From JBFMFH01 sp964481395 (GTDB lineage Bacteria > Acidobacteriota > Vicinamibacteria > Vicinamibacterales > JAKQTR01): 64,000 bases of DNA. Below, piece after piece: positions 53,736 through 62,870 of the stretch. Position 1 is the first letter of the stretch; the number at the start of each line of letters is the position of its first letter. Where the stretch lies: contig CAYZYG010000002.1 of assembly GCA_964481395.1 (NCBI GenBank), forward strand, positions 1 through 64,000, given 5' to 3'. Below the pieces are notes generated by a model, which did no database searches, had not been told where the DNA came from, and saw only the letters and a list, made by a program, of their open reading frames with translations. Position numbers and translations under genes: made by a program.

Positions 53736-53801
53736 ACCCCCGCTCTAGAGCGGGTCTACTCCGGGGCAACTCCGGGATGAGACCCGCTCTAGCGCGGGGG
53801 T
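53736..53801. repeat. 66-bp palindromic element between convergent genes
   Basis: Arms 53736-53757 and 53780-53801 are inverted copies of 22 bp with one mismatch; each arm contains its own CGCTCTAGAGCG-like palindrome. The centre holds CTCCGGG twice. It could terminate both convergent transcripts or be a REP/MITE-type element. Confidence 0.65.
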
Positions 53802-53816
53802 GTTCGGCCGGAGCGC

Positions 53817-54776
53817 TCAGAGCGGCAGCTTGAGGTGCCGTCTCACGTACGCGACGAGGACGTCGGCGAAGGCGGTCGCGAACCGGTCCCGGGCCTGAGC
53901 CGAGTCGCGGATGCCGGGCATGGGCAGTTCGGCCTGGATGGCGCTCACCGGCGAGCCGCCGGCCGATCCGTGGCGGCTGGTGATGTAGCCGCCGTTGAAG
54001 TAGTCATCGGCTCCAGGTGTCGGAATCACGTCGCTTGGCACGGCCGCGTACCCGTCGCGTTGCAGCAGTCCGCCGAGACTGTCGGGGCCTCGCAGGACGA
54101 CAGAGAACGGTACGCCGCTTTCGGCCGCCAGGGTCCGGATGCTGCTTTGTGCGGCGTATCCGCCCGCGTCCAGCTCGGCGTCCGTCCGGTCCAGCACTGC
54201 GGCGTTCAGCAGGTAGCCCAGCTCGATGCGCGCGATCGCGTGGCCGTGCCCGTGCACGTCCACGACGAGCGCCGTCGGGCTGCGTCTCAGGGCCAGCCCG
54301 GCCGCCGTCTCGAGATAGGCGTGGTACTCCCGCCACGCCTGCTCGGCCGCGGCGTTGCCCTGCGCGCCTTCGACGATCTCCCGGTTCACGTCGATCTTCG
54401 TCCGCCTCAGCCGGCAAACTACCAGTGACACGGATTGTCCGGTCCTGTTTTGCAGCGCGACCGCCACACGGCGAGCCAGATCTTCCGTCGCCGTGTCGGT
54501 GACGGTGGTGCCGGCGGTGCGGTTGGGGATCTCGGCCGGCTCGAGACTTCCGCCGTGCGGCGCGCTCAGAATGATGGGCAGTTCACCGGCCTGGAACTCG
54601 ATATAGCCGTTGCGGCCGAAATACGTCTGGCCCGGGACGTACTCGACCACCGGGGCCGCTGGCGGCGTGGGTGTGGATGGCGACGAAGGATTCCCGCCGC
54701 CTCCGCCGCACGAAAGAGCAGCGGCGATCAGGCCAGCGAAGATGCCCGCTACGAACAGCCGCGCCCGTCCGTTCAC
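53817..54776 (-). CDS. N-formylglutamate amidohydrolase-like lipoprotein, candidate poly-gamma-glutamate hydrolase
   Basis: 319 aa. Lipoprotein leader (AGLIAAALSCGGGGG), then a Pro/Ser linker and a domain with ILSAPHGG, RTKIDVNREI, VVDVHGHGH and IQAELPMPG, which match the zinc-binding pattern of N-formylglutamate amidohydrolases. The start is GTG 54776, overlapping the pgsW stop (GTGA). As the last gene of a pgs operon and outside the cytoplasm, it is a good candidate for cutting or releasing poly-gamma-glutamate, in the place PgdS or CapD hold elsewhere. This role is inferred from context. Confidence 0.8.
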   Translation of the reverse strand: MNGRARLFVAGIFAGLIAAALSCGGGGGNPSSPSTPTPPAAPVVEYVPGQTYFGRNGYIEFQAGELPIILSAPHGGSLEPAEIPNRTAGTTVTDTATEDLARRVAVALQNRTGQSVSLVVCRLRRTKIDVNREIVEGAQGNAAAEQAWREYHAYLETAAGLALRRSPTALVVDVHGHGHAIARIELGYLLNAAVLDRTDAELDAGGYAAQSSIRTLAAESGVPFSVVLRGPDSLGGLLQRDGYAAVPSDVIPTPGADDYFNGGYITSRHGSAGGSPVSAIQAELPMPGIRDSAQARDRFATAFADVLVAYVRRHLKLPL

Positions 54777-55753
54777 AGCAGCCCCCACGTGAGCGCCAGT
54801 TCACGGATGTTGAGCAGGTGGAGGACCGGCACCCCCCGTTCGACCATCCGCGCCACGAGGCCCCGGCCGGGTCCGAGGTCGAACGGGTCGGCCGGGACCC
54901 AGCCGCTCCGAATCCTCAGGATGGCCGGCGATCGTCCCAGGCTCGCCGATGTGCCGCCGACGTTCACGAACAGTCGCACGGCGCGACGGCCCCCGGCGCC
55001 GTCCAGCACGCGCAGCCGCTCGCTGATGGCGTCCTCGAGCGACGATGCCGCCAGCCGGCGTGCGCCCAGCGCGGCCGCCGCTTCGTCGGCAATCCGCGAC
55101 GCGAGGTCGCGTCCCTCGTCGTCCAGATCGAGGCCCGCGTCCTCGTCGCCGCCAATCGAGACCGCGGCTGACACCGGGGCGATGATGCCCGCGCGCACGA
55201 GCCCCACTTCCATCTCCGGCCAGGTGAACCCGGGGTCGGTCGCGCCCCACGTCGACGCGGTGACCGACGAAAACCCGATGAGCTCGACGCCCAGCGCCCG
55301 GCACGCGCAGGCGGTCGCGATGTTCAGGCCGGGGAACGAGCCCGAGAACGATGCCACCGCGAGGTCGGACGGTCCGATGCCGCGTGCCCGAATCTGCACG
55401 GTCAGCGCGGACGCCCACGCCGGCGACGTGGAGAGCCGCTTGGCTTCGAGACTCCCGAGTGTCGTGACGAGCGGTGTCCACTCCGATCCGATCAGGGCGC
55501 TGGATCCCGCTCCAGCCGGGATCCCCCCCATTCCGGCCGCCGTCCGCGCGCGCGCGATCGCGTCGGTCGCGTCCCGCATGCATTGCTCAGCGCGCTCGGC
55601 TTCGGCTGTCCGCTGCGGCGCGCGCCTTCCCACAGCGGGCCACTGGATGACGGGGATCCATCCCAGGGCCATCAGTACGACCGCGACCGTGCACGTCACG
55701 CCCAGGACGGTGGCGGCCCGTCTACGCGATGCGGTCGGCAGGCGGCGGTTCAC
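54773..55753 (-). CDS. pgsW: Poly-gamma-glutamate system protein PgsW
   Basis: 326 aa. One N-terminal membrane span (VLGVTCTVAVVLMALGWIPVI), then an extracytoplasmic domain with GSEWTPLVTTLGSLEAKR, ASFSGSFPGLNIATACACRALG and LFVNVGGTSASLG, all characteristic of PgsW. It starts at GTG 55753, 1 nt after pgsC. PgsW is known mainly by co-occurrence with pgsBC; its biochemical role is not settled. Confidence 0.87.
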   Translation of the reverse strand: MNRRLPTASRRRAATVLGVTCTVAVVLMALGWIPVIQWPAVGRRAPQRTAEAERAEQCMRDATDAIARARTAAGMGGIPAGAGSSALIGSEWTPLVTTLGSLEAKRLSTSPAWASALTVQIRARGIGPSDLAVASFSGSFPGLNIATACACRALGVELIGFSSVTASTWGATDPGFTWPEMEVGLVRAGIIAPVSAAVSIGGDEDAGLDLDDEGRDLASRIADEAAAALGARRLAASSLEDAISERLRVLDGAGGRRAVRLFVNVGGTSASLGRSPAILRIRSGWVPADPFDLGPGRGLVARMVERGVPVLHLLNIRELALTWGLL

Positions 55754-55754
55754 G

Positions 55755-56198
55755 TCAGACGATCCAGCCGGCGACGAGCGCCAGCAACAGCCGGACGATC
55801 ACGGCGCCGAGGAGTGACATCCCGAGTGTGGGCCAGAGCCCCTGCGAGAGGGCCGTATTCGCGATGAGTCCGGGGATGAGGTACCCGATCACCCGGGCGT
55901 CCCCGGGGACGCCGGGCGCGTGGCCGATGACCCACACGTAGAGTCCGTGGACCACGAATCCCGCGAGCACGGTGACGCCGAAGCGCCGGCGCCCGTAGAG
56001 AACAGCGACCCGCATCAGGCCGAACCGTACCGCCGCCCACGTGACCACGCCGACAACCAGGGTCGCGGCGACGCGGTCGGGGTGGTTCAGGTAGAGCGCG
56101 AGGTAGCCGGGCACGATCAGCCCGCCCGACGCGAGGCCAAACGCTTCGGTGAAGATCAGGTTGACGATAATGCCGAGGGCGAGGGCCGTTTCAATCAT
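55755..56198 (-). CDS. pgsC: Poly-gamma-glutamate biosynthesis protein PgsC/CapC
   Basis: 147 aa, almost wholly membrane-embedded (about five spans). FGLASGGLIVPGYLALYL is the family signature, and GYLIPGLIANTALSQG the second conserved block. Works with PgsB in polymer synthesis and export. GAGGAG precedes the ATG. Confidence 0.92.
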   Translation of the reverse strand: MIETALALGIIVNLIFTEAFGLASGGLIVPGYLALYLNHPDRVAATLVVGVVTWAAVRFGLMRVAVLYGRRRFGVTVLAGFVVHGLYVWVIGHAPGVPGDARVIGYLIPGLIANTALSQGLWPTLGMSLLGAVIVRLLLALVAGWIV

Positions 56199-56201
56199 GG
56201 C

Positions 56202-57350
56202 TCACTCCTCGAGCGCGGCGGCCAGCGCTGCCGTGTCGAGCCCGCGTGTGTTGCCGCTCAGCACCACCGTGCGGAGGTCTGGGCTGTTGCCGAGTGCCAC
56301 GCGCAGCCCCGCGCCAAGTCGTGGACGCGGGACGAACGGCAGGTGCTCCCGGCCGAGCGTCCGGCAAACCCGCGTTCGCGACCACCAGTCGGGGCGGTCG
56401 CCCGTGACGAGGACCGCCACGCGCGGATCGGCCCACAGGCCGGACTCGGCGAACTGGCGCAGGCGCAGAGGCCGATCGCCGCGGTGGTTGAACACGACCA
56501 GGTCGCGGTCGGTGAGGCGGCCGACCAGGTGCCGGAACGACGCAGGATCGTTGGCGGCGCTCGCATCGATGACTTCCAGCGTCCGGCCGTCGGCCCGCAC
56601 GGACCGGACGGTGCACGAACCCGGGTCGGGTACGGCCGAGACCATGCCGCGCAAGGCGAGGTCATCCGGCACGCCCAGACGGCGCGTTACGGCCAGCGCG
56701 ACGGCATAGTTCGGCCGCTGCCAGGGCGGGAGCCGGAGCGCGTCGATCGCGGGGTCTTCAACGGTCGCGGCGAGCACGTCGCACCGTCGCCGTGCGGCCT
56801 CGCGCGCGGTGACCTCGCGCCAGGGTCCGGGGTCCGGGCCGAGGACGACGGCGCCGCCGCGGGGCACCGAGCTGGCGAGGGCGCGGGCGACATCGGTCTC
56901 GTCGGGTCCCATGACCTCCGCATGATCGGGCCGTGCGTTGGTGATGACGCCGACAGTGGCGGCAACCATGTCTCGTTCGCAGACGTCCTGGAGATCGGGA
57001 TCGACAGCCATGCATTCGACGACGAGCGCGCCGGCGTCGAGTCGGTGAGCCTCGCGCAGCAGCCAGAGCTGCTCGCGGATGGAGGCCGGCGCACGACGCC
57101 TCACGGGGCGCTCGGAACCGTCGGGTAGAATCAGCCGGGGCGCCGTGCCGGTGGTCTTCGCGACGGTCCGGATGCCGGCCTCGCGGAGCGCGCCGGCAAT
57201 GAGCCGGGTCACGGTCGACTTGCCTCGCGTCCCGTTCACGTGCACGCGAATCGGGATCGCAGCGCGGGCGCGATCGCGCCGGTCGCGCTCCCACGCGCCG
57301 AGGCCGAGGAGACCAGCCAGTAGCGCGCCGATGAGGACGGTGCTGCTCAT
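56202..57350 (-). CDS. pgsB: Poly-gamma-glutamate synthase PgsB/CapB
   Basis: 382 aa. N-terminal anchor span, then the Mur-ligase-like ATPase with VNGTRGKSTVTRLI (Walker A 40-46), KTTGTAPR, ECMAVDPDLQ and TNARPDHAEVMG. It forms gamma-peptide bonds between glutamates using ATP. First gene of pgsB-pgsC-pgsW-hydrolase. No PgsA/CapA homologue is in the window. An 18-unit heptamer array stands just upstream. Confidence 0.94.
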   Translation of the reverse strand: MSSTVLIGALLAGLLGLGAWERDRRDRARAAIPIRVHVNGTRGKSTVTRLIAGALREAGIRTVAKTTGTAPRLILPDGSERPVRRRAPASIREQLWLLREAHRLDAGALVVECMAVDPDLQDVCERDMVAATVGVITNARPDHAEVMGPDETDVARALASSVPRGGAVVLGPDPGPWREVTAREAARRRCDVLAATVEDPAIDALRLPPWQRPNYAVALAVTRRLGVPDDLALRGMVSAVPDPGSCTVRSVRADGRTLEVIDASAANDPASFRHLVGRLTDRDLVVFNHRGDRPLRLRQFAESGLWADPRVAVLVTGDRPDWWSRTRVCRTLGREHLPFVPRPRLGAGLRVALGNSPDLRTVVLSGNTRGLDTAALAAALEE

Positions 57351-57360
57351 GGACGGTGGA

Positions 57361-57486
57361 TCAGTTGTCAGTTATCAGTTTTCAGTTCTGAGTTCTGAGC
57401 ATGGAGTTCAACTGACAACTGACAACTGCTAACTGATATCTGATTACTGACAACTGCTAACTGAGAATTGAAAACTGACCACTGAA
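57361..57486. repeat. 18-unit heptamer array of the TCAGTTN/AACTGAC type
   Basis: 126 bp with unbroken 7-bp phase, passing from TCAGTTG/TCAGTTA through TGAGTTC to AACTGAC and AACTGCT units. AT-richer than the other arrays. It fills almost the whole gap between pgsB and the SDR gene. Confidence 0.9.
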
Positions 57487-57496
57487 ATCCCGTGCC

Positions 57497-58300
57497 CTAC
57501 ACTTCCCGGTACCGGCTGGCCGAGCGCCGCGCCGCGCGGTCCACGAGCCAGTCGGGGACGTACTTCACCAGCGCCGCGATGGTCCAGTTGACGCGGCCGT
57601 TCACGTACACCACGCGGCCCCGCATGACCGCATCGTAGCCCTGTTCGGCCACCGTGCGCGCGTCCATCCACATGAACGAGGGCAGCCGGCTCACGAGCGG
57701 CCTGGTGCCGTTCACGTCGTGAAACTCGCTGTAGGTGAAGCCGGGGCACAGCGCCGTCACGTGCACGCCCCTCGGCATCACCTCGGCGGCGAGGGACTGC
57801 GAGAACTTGATCAGCAGCGCCTTCGAGGCGCCGTAGAGGGTGTGCCCGGCGGAGCCCGGGACGAGACCCGCGAGCGACGCCACGTTGATGATGCGGCCGT
57901 AGCCGCGCGCCAGCATCCCGGGCAGCAGGCGATGCGTCAACTCGGCCACGGCCGTGACCATGACCTGGAGGAACGTGGCCTGCTGCGGCCATGTCGTATT
58001 GGCGTAGGTGCCCGTCAGGCCGTACCCGGCGTTGTTGACGAGGGCATCGACCTCCACGCCGGCATCCAGCACGCGTGCCACGATCCGCGCCGGCGCGTCA
58101 GGGTCGGCCAGATCGTCGGCGATCGTCAGTACCCGGCACGAGTGACGGGCGGCGAGGTCGGCGGCCAGCGCCTCGAGGCGATCCCGGCGCCTGGCCGTGA
58201 GCACGAGGTGGAAGCCGTGTCCGGCGAAGACATCCGCCAGTTCCTTGCCGATGCCGGCGGAGGCGCCAGTGATGAGGGCCGTGCGCGCAGGGGTGTCCAT
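57497..58300 (-). CDS. Short-chain dehydrogenase/reductase
   Basis: 267 aa. TGASAGIG for NAD(P), NNAG, and YGASK catalytic Tyr/Lys with the preceding Ser in NVASLAG. The C-terminus (FMWMDARTVAEQGYDAVMRG) is of the DltE/YqjQ-like SDR type. Divergent from typA with 21 bp between start codons; TATACT ends 7 nt before this ATG and no ribosome site is present. Confidence 0.92.
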   Translation of the reverse strand: MDTPARTALITGASAGIGKELADVFAGHGFHLVLTARRRDRLEALAADLAARHSCRVLTIADDLADPDAPARIVARVLDAGVEVDALVNNAGYGLTGTYANTTWPQQATFLQVMVTAVAELTHRLLPGMLARGYGRIINVASLAGLVPGSAGHTLYGASKALLIKFSQSLAAEVMPRGVHVTALCPGFTYSEFHDVNGTRPLVSRLPSFMWMDARTVAEQGYDAVMRGRVVYVNGRVNWTIAALVKYVPDWLVDRAARRSASRYREV

Positions 58301-58307
58301 CCGCCAC

Positions 58308-58315
58308 AGTATACT
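58308..58315. promoter_or_regulatory. Palindromic AGTATACT shared by two divergent leaderless promoters
   Basis: AGTATACT is its own reverse complement. On the plus strand TATACT (58310-58315) ends 6 nt before the typA ATG; on the minus strand TATACT (58313-58308) ends 7 nt before the SDR ATG. Confidence 0.55.
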
Positions 58316-58321
58316 GGTGGG

Positions 58322-60166
58322 ATGCCATCATCACCGCCGGCCGGGCAGGGGACCGCCAATCCGCTTCGACGCAACGTCGCCATCATCGCCCATGTCGACC
58401 ACGGGAAGACCACGCTCGTCGACGCGCTCCTGTTCCAGAGCGGGACGTTCCGCGCCAACGAACGCGTGGCGGAGCGGGCGCTCGACAACACCGACCTGGA
58501 GCGGGAGCGGGGCATCACCATTCTCGCGAAGAATACCGCGCTTCACTACCACGACATCCTGGTGAACATCGTCGATACCCCCGGGCACGCCGATTTCGGT
58601 GGCGAAGTGGAGCGGACGCTGTCCATGGTCGACGGCGTGATGCTGCTCGTCGATGCGTCGGAGGGGCCGCTGCCCCAGACGCGGTACGTCCTGAGGAAGG
58701 CCCTCGAGCGCCGCCTGCCGCCCATCGTCGTCGTCAACAAGATCGACCGCCAGGACGCCCGGCCTCAGGAGGTCCTGAACGAGGTGTTCGATCTGTTCAT
58801 CGACCTCGATGCGACGGAGGAGCAACTCGAGTTCCCGGTGCTCTACGCCAACGCGAGGGCCGGGACCGCGACATCGGACCTGGCCGTGCCGGGCACGGAC
58901 CTCCGGCCGCTGTTCGAGGCGATCGCGGCCCACGTCCCTCCCCCCGCCGGCGACCCGGATGCGCCGCTGCAGCTGTTCGTCTCGAACCTCGACTCGAGCG
59001 AGTACGTCGGGCGGATCGCGGTCGGCCGTCTCTTCAACGGCCGCGTGCGGATTGGCGACACGGTGGCCGTGGCGAAGCTCGGCGGCGCGCTCCAGACGAC
59101 GCGCGTGACGAAACTGTACGCCTTCGAGGGGCTGAAGCGCATCGATATTGCCGAGGCCGCCGCGGGCGACATCGTGTGCCTGGCTGGGCTCGCCGACATC
59201 ACGATCGGCGAGACCATCACGGACGCGGAGCGGCCGATGCCGCTGCCGCCCCTGGCGATCGACGAGCCGACCGTCTCGATGATCTTCGGCGTCAACACGT
59301 CGCCCATGGCGGGGCGGGAAGGCCAGTTCGTGACGTCGCGCCAGATCCGTGAACGGCTCGACCGGGAGCTGCTGGGGAACGTGTCGATCCGCCTCGAAGA
59401 CACCGGCTCGCCCGAGCAGATCAAGGTCGTCGGGCGCGGGGAACTGCAGCTCTCGATCCTGATCGAGATGATGCGTCGGGAGGGGTACGAACTGCAGGTG
59501 TCACGGCCGGAGATCGTGACCCGCGCGGAACAGGGCCAGACCCTGGAGCCGGTCGAGGAGCTGATCATCGACGTGCCCGAGGAGTTCCAGGGGGTGGTGA
59601 TCGCCCAGCTCGGGTCGCGCAAGGGAACGATGACGAAGATGGTTAACCACGGCTCGGGGCGCGTGCGGCTCGAGTTCGACGTGCCGACGCGCGGGCTCAT
59701 CGGCTTCCGGTCGCAGTTCCTCACCGACACCCGCGGCACCGGGATCATGAACCACCTCTTCAAGGCCTGGCGGCCGTGGTTCGGGCCGATCCCCGCCCGC
59801 CCGACGGGGGCGCTGGTGGCCGACCGCTCCGGCACGGCGACGGCCTATGCCATCTACAACCTGCAGGAGCGGGGCGAGATCTTCATCGAGCCGGGGACCC
59901 AGGTCTACGAGGGGATGATCGTCGGCGAGAACGCGCGCGACAACGACCTCGACGTCAACGTGACGAAAGAAAAGAAGCAGACGAACATGCGCGCGTCGAC
60001 GGCCGACGAGGCGATCCGCCTCGTGCCGCCGCGCAAACTCGGCCTCGAGACGGCTATCGAATTCATCAACGACGATGAACTGGTCGAGATCACGCCGGCG
60101 TCGATCCGCGTGCGCAAGCGCGTCCTGAACGCGAGCTTCAGACCGAAGAACAGGGACCGGGGCTGA
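58322..60166 (+). CDS. typA: Ribosome-associated GTPase TypA/BipA
   Basis: 614 aa. G1 AHVDHGKT (23-30), ERERGITI switch I, DTPGHADFGGEVER switch II, NKIDR; then the EF-G-like domains and the TypA C-terminal domain (RGLIGFRSQFLTDTRGTGI, KEKKQTNMRAS). It acts on the ribosome during stress and in 50S assembly. The very end (KNRDRG) departs from the family and is encoded by the start of a heptamer array. ATG 58322 has TATACT 6 nt upstream and no Shine-Dalgarno. Confidence 0.96.
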   Translation: MPSSPPAGQGTANPLRRNVAIIAHVDHGKTTLVDALLFQSGTFRANERVAERALDNTDLERERGITILAKNTALHYHDILVNIVDTPGHADFGGEVERTLSMVDGVMLLVDASEGPLPQTRYVLRKALERRLPPIVVVNKIDRQDARPQEVLNEVFDLFIDLDATEEQLEFPVLYANARAGTATSDLAVPGTDLRPLFEAIAAHVPPPAGDPDAPLQLFVSNLDSSEYVGRIAVGRLFNGRVRIGDTVAVAKLGGALQTTRVTKLYAFEGLKRIDIAEAAAGDIVCLAGLADITIGETITDAERPMPLPPLAIDEPTVSMIFGVNTSPMAGREGQFVTSRQIRERLDRELLGNVSIRLEDTGSPEQIKVVGRGELQLSILIEMMRREGYELQVSRPEIVTRAEQGQTLEPVEELIIDVPEEFQGVVIAQLGSRKGTMTKMVNHGSGRVRLEFDVPTRGLIGFRSQFLTDTRGTGIMNHLFKAWRPWFGPIPARPTGALVADRSGTATAYAIYNLQERGEIFIEPGTQVYEGMIVGENARDNDLDVNVTKEKKQTNMRASTADEAIRLVPPRKLGLETAIEFINDDELVEITPASIRVRKRVLNASFRPKNRDRG

Positions 60167-60267
60167 GGGCGGGAGTCGGGAGTCGAAGAACGAGGATCGG
60201 GGATCCGGGACCGGGGATCGCTTGTGGATGTCCCCTGGCCCCATTCGATGGCACGGTAGGGCGCGGT
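60141..60267. repeat. Heptamer array and inverted copy of the 60-bp module
   Basis: 7-bp phase from about 60141 (inside typA) to about 60247: GAACAGG, GACCGGG, GGGAGTC, GGGGATC, CGGGACC types. Bases 60208-60267 are the reverse complement of 9413-9472 with 3 mismatches. Confidence 0.85.
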
Positions 60268-60500
60268 CCCCGACCGCGCCGCGTGGCGCCGGAGCGAAGG
60301 ATCGCAGGTGAGCCATGCCGCGGCGTGCGGCCGGAGTAGACAGGACAGTGATCCTCGTCGGGGCCCGGGACCCGGGTGCCGCACCGCAGTAACGCATGGA
60401 GAGGGACTCGGCAGGGCTTCCGGTGGTGTGGTCGGCCCGAGGATCACAGATGAACGGGGCCGCGGTCCGAGTGGGACGCGCAGCCGCGACGGGCCGAGCG
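60268..60500. other. Intergenic region upstream of the DUF5916 gene
   Basis: About 230 bp after the repeat module. A reading frame runs through it in phase with the next gene but has no coding character. I see no other signal. Confidence 0.4.
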
Positions 60501-60506
60501 TATCCT
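60501..60506 (+). promoter_or_regulatory. TATCCT -10-like element, 6 nt before the DUF5916 start
   Basis: TATCCT ends 6 nt before ATG 60513 and no ribosome site is present; same hexamer and spacing as the element at 15790-15795. Confidence 0.45.
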
Positions 60507-60512
60507 GCTAGA

Positions 60513-62870
60513 ATGGCCGGGCTGTTCGTTCCGCCTGGTTCCTCCAGGGACGGGATCGTCCTGATTCGCCGCATGCCGCGCCTGCGATTCGCCCACTGGG
60601 CTACAGCCGTGCTTGTGCTCGCCGCCTGCCTCCCCGCGTCGGCGCAGGGGCCGGTCGCGCCCGGCGAGCCCCCGTCCATTGCCGGGCCCGTGCCGGTGCC
60701 GCCGGCCACTGTTGCCCGCGACGATGCCGGCCGCGTCACGGTCCGTGCCGTGCGCCTCGACACGGCTCTGCGGGTCGACGGCCGTCTCGACGATGAGGTC
60801 TACCGACAGACGGCTCCGATCGACGGGTTCCTCCAGCAGGAGCCCCGCGAAGGCGAAGCCGCCAGCGAGACCACCGAGGTCTGGCTGTTCTTCGACGACA
60901 CCGCCGTCTACGTGGCCGCCCGGATGCACGACACCCGGGCCTCGGAGATCGTCGCCAACGAGATGCGCCGCGACAGCTTCAACATCTTCCAGAACGACAA
61001 CTTCGGGGTCATCTTCGACACCTTCCACGATCGGCGCAACGGGTTCTTCTTCTACACGAACCCGGTGGGCGGCCTGTCGGACCAGACGGTGACGGACGAG
61101 CGCGAGAGCAACCGCGAGTGGAACACGGTGTGGGAGTGCCGGACGACGCGCGACGATGAGGGATGGAGCGTCGAGATGGCCATCCCGTTCAGGTCGCTCC
61201 GCTACCCGCGGCCCGGCGCGCAGCTTTGGGGGGTCAATTTCCGCCGCACGATCCGCCGACGCAACGAGATGTCGTACCTGACTCCGATCCCGGCGGCGTA
61301 CGGCCCACGCGGCATGCAGCGGCTGTCGTCCGCGGCGACGCTGGTCGGGCTGGTGGCGCCTCCATCGTCGCTGAACCTCGAAGTCAAGCCGTACGCCGCC
61401 TCAGCGCTCCGGACGGACAACGAGGCCGAGCCCCCGGTGTCGAACGAGCTCGATCCGAACGTCGGCATCGACCTGAAGTACGGCGTGACGCAGGGGCTCA
61501 CCGCGGACTTCAGCGTCAACACGGACTTCGCCCAGGTGGAGGAGGACGAGCAGCAGGTGAACCTCACGCGGTTCAGCCTGTTCTTCCCCGAGCGCCGGGA
61601 TTTCTTCCTCGAGGGGATGGGCATCTTCGCCTTCGGCGGCGCGGGGGGCAGCCCGCGTGGCGGCGGGGGAGGGCCCCCGTCGAACACGCCGGTGCTGTTC
61701 TACAGTCGCCGCATCGGCCTGCAGGAAGGCGAGACGATCCCCATGCGGTACGGAGCCCGGCTCACCGGGAAGGCCGGCCCGTACTCGATCGGCTTTCTCG
61801 ACGCGAGGACCGCCGAGCGGGATCTCGAGGAGGGCCACGCGTATCCGACGAACTTCCTCGTGGCGCGCGTGAAGCGCGACATCCTCAGACGCAGCTCGAT
61901 CGGCGCGATCGTCACCCGGCGCGGGCCGTCGGTTGACGGACTTGCGGCGAACTACGCGTACGGCGTCGACGGGAACTTCGTCTTCTTCCAGAACCTGACC
62001 GTCGACGCGTTCGTCGCGAAGAGCGAGACGCCCGGACGGACGGGCAACGCCACGAGCTACCGCGGGGCGCTGGATTATGCCGGCGACCGCTACGGCCTCC
62101 GGATCGAGCAGTCGCATGTCGGGCCCGACTTCAATCCGGAAATCGGCTTTCTCCGGCGCGAGGACTTCGACCGATCGTTCGTGCAGGGACGCTTCAGCCC
62201 GCGGCCTTCCCCTCCGTCGCGCATTCGCAAGTACCAGTTCGAAGTGTCGGCGGACTACTTCGAGAACACCGCGAACGTCGTCGAGACGCGCGAGTTCCAG
62301 GGGCAGTTCAGCCTGGAGTTCCAGAGCGGCGACGAGTGGAGCGTCGACGTCACCCGCAGCTACGAGTACCTGGACGAGCCGTTCGAGATTACCGAGGGCG
62401 TCTTCATTCCCGTCGGCGGCTACCACTACACCGCCGGGCAGACGTCGCTTCGCCTCGGACCACAGCGGAAAGTGTCGGGATGGCTGTCTGCCGGCTACGG
62501 GCAGTTCTTCGACGGCACGCGGGCGGAGGCCAGTTTCCGGGGCCGGGTCGAACTGACGCCGAAGCTCGCCGTGGAGCCGGGCCTGGCGTTCAACTGGATC
62601 GACCTGCCCGCGGCGGCGTACCGCACGGACCTGCTGTCGGCCCGCGTCAACTATGCGATCTCGCCGCGGACGATCCTGAGCGGGCTGGTGCAGTACAACT
62701 CCAACGCGAGCGCGATCAGCTCCAGCGTCCGCTTCCGCTGGGAGTACCGGCCCGGCAGCGACCTCTTCCTGGTGTACTCCGAAGGGCGCGACACCTCGCT
62801 GCCGCACGAGCCGCCGCGCCTCGCCAATCACAGCCTCGCGGTCAAGTTCACGCGCCTGTTCCGCTTCTGA
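60513..62870 (+). CDS. DUF5916 outer-membrane protein with CBM9-like N-terminal domain
   Basis: 785 aa. A signal peptide core (WATAVLVLAACLPASAQ) follows about 30 residues, so ATG 60573 is an alternative start; the leaderless signal favours 60513. Residues about 85-250 form the CBM9-like fold (LRVDGRLDDEVYRQ, EVWLFFDDTAVYVAARM, WSVEMAIPFRSLRY). The rest is a DUF5916 beta-barrel with FFPERRDFFLEG and many alternating strands. It ends in Phe after LFRF, the usual outer-membrane-barrel terminus. Common in Acidobacteria and Bacteroidetes; function unproven. Confidence 0.9.
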   Translation: MAGLFVPPGSSRDGIVLIRRMPRLRFAHWATAVLVLAACLPASAQGPVAPGEPPSIAGPVPVPPATVARDDAGRVTVRAVRLDTALRVDGRLDDEVYRQTAPIDGFLQQEPREGEAASETTEVWLFFDDTAVYVAARMHDTRASEIVANEMRRDSFNIFQNDNFGVIFDTFHDRRNGFFFYTNPVGGLSDQTVTDERESNREWNTVWECRTTRDDEGWSVEMAIPFRSLRYPRPGAQLWGVNFRRTIRRRNEMSYLTPIPAAYGPRGMQRLSSAATLVGLVAPPSSLNLEVKPYAASALRTDNEAEPPVSNELDPNVGIDLKYGVTQGLTADFSVNTDFAQVEEDEQQVNLTRFSLFFPERRDFFLEGMGIFAFGGAGGSPRGGGGGPPSNTPVLFYSRRIGLQEGETIPMRYGARLTGKAGPYSIGFLDARTAERDLEEGHAYPTNFLVARVKRDILRRSSIGAIVTRRGPSVDGLAANYAYGVDGNFVFFQNLTVDAFVAKSETPGRTGNATSYRGALDYAGDRYGLRIEQSHVGPDFNPEIGFLRREDFDRSFVQGRFSPRPSPPSRIRKYQFEVSADYFENTANVVETREFQGQFSLEFQSGDEWSVDVTRSYEYLDEPFEITEGVFIPVGGYHYTAGQTSLRLGPQRKVSGWLSAGYGQFFDGTRAEASFRGRVELTPKLAVEPGLAFNWIDLPAAAYRTDLLSARVNYAISPRTILSGLVQYNSNASAISSSVRFRWEYRPGSDLFLVYSEGRDTSLPHEPPRLANHSLAVKFTRLFRF

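Noticed and set aside
57361..57486. Heptamer arrays as CRISPR
   Set aside because: Units are 7 bp, contiguous and degenerate, with no spacers and no cas genes nearby.
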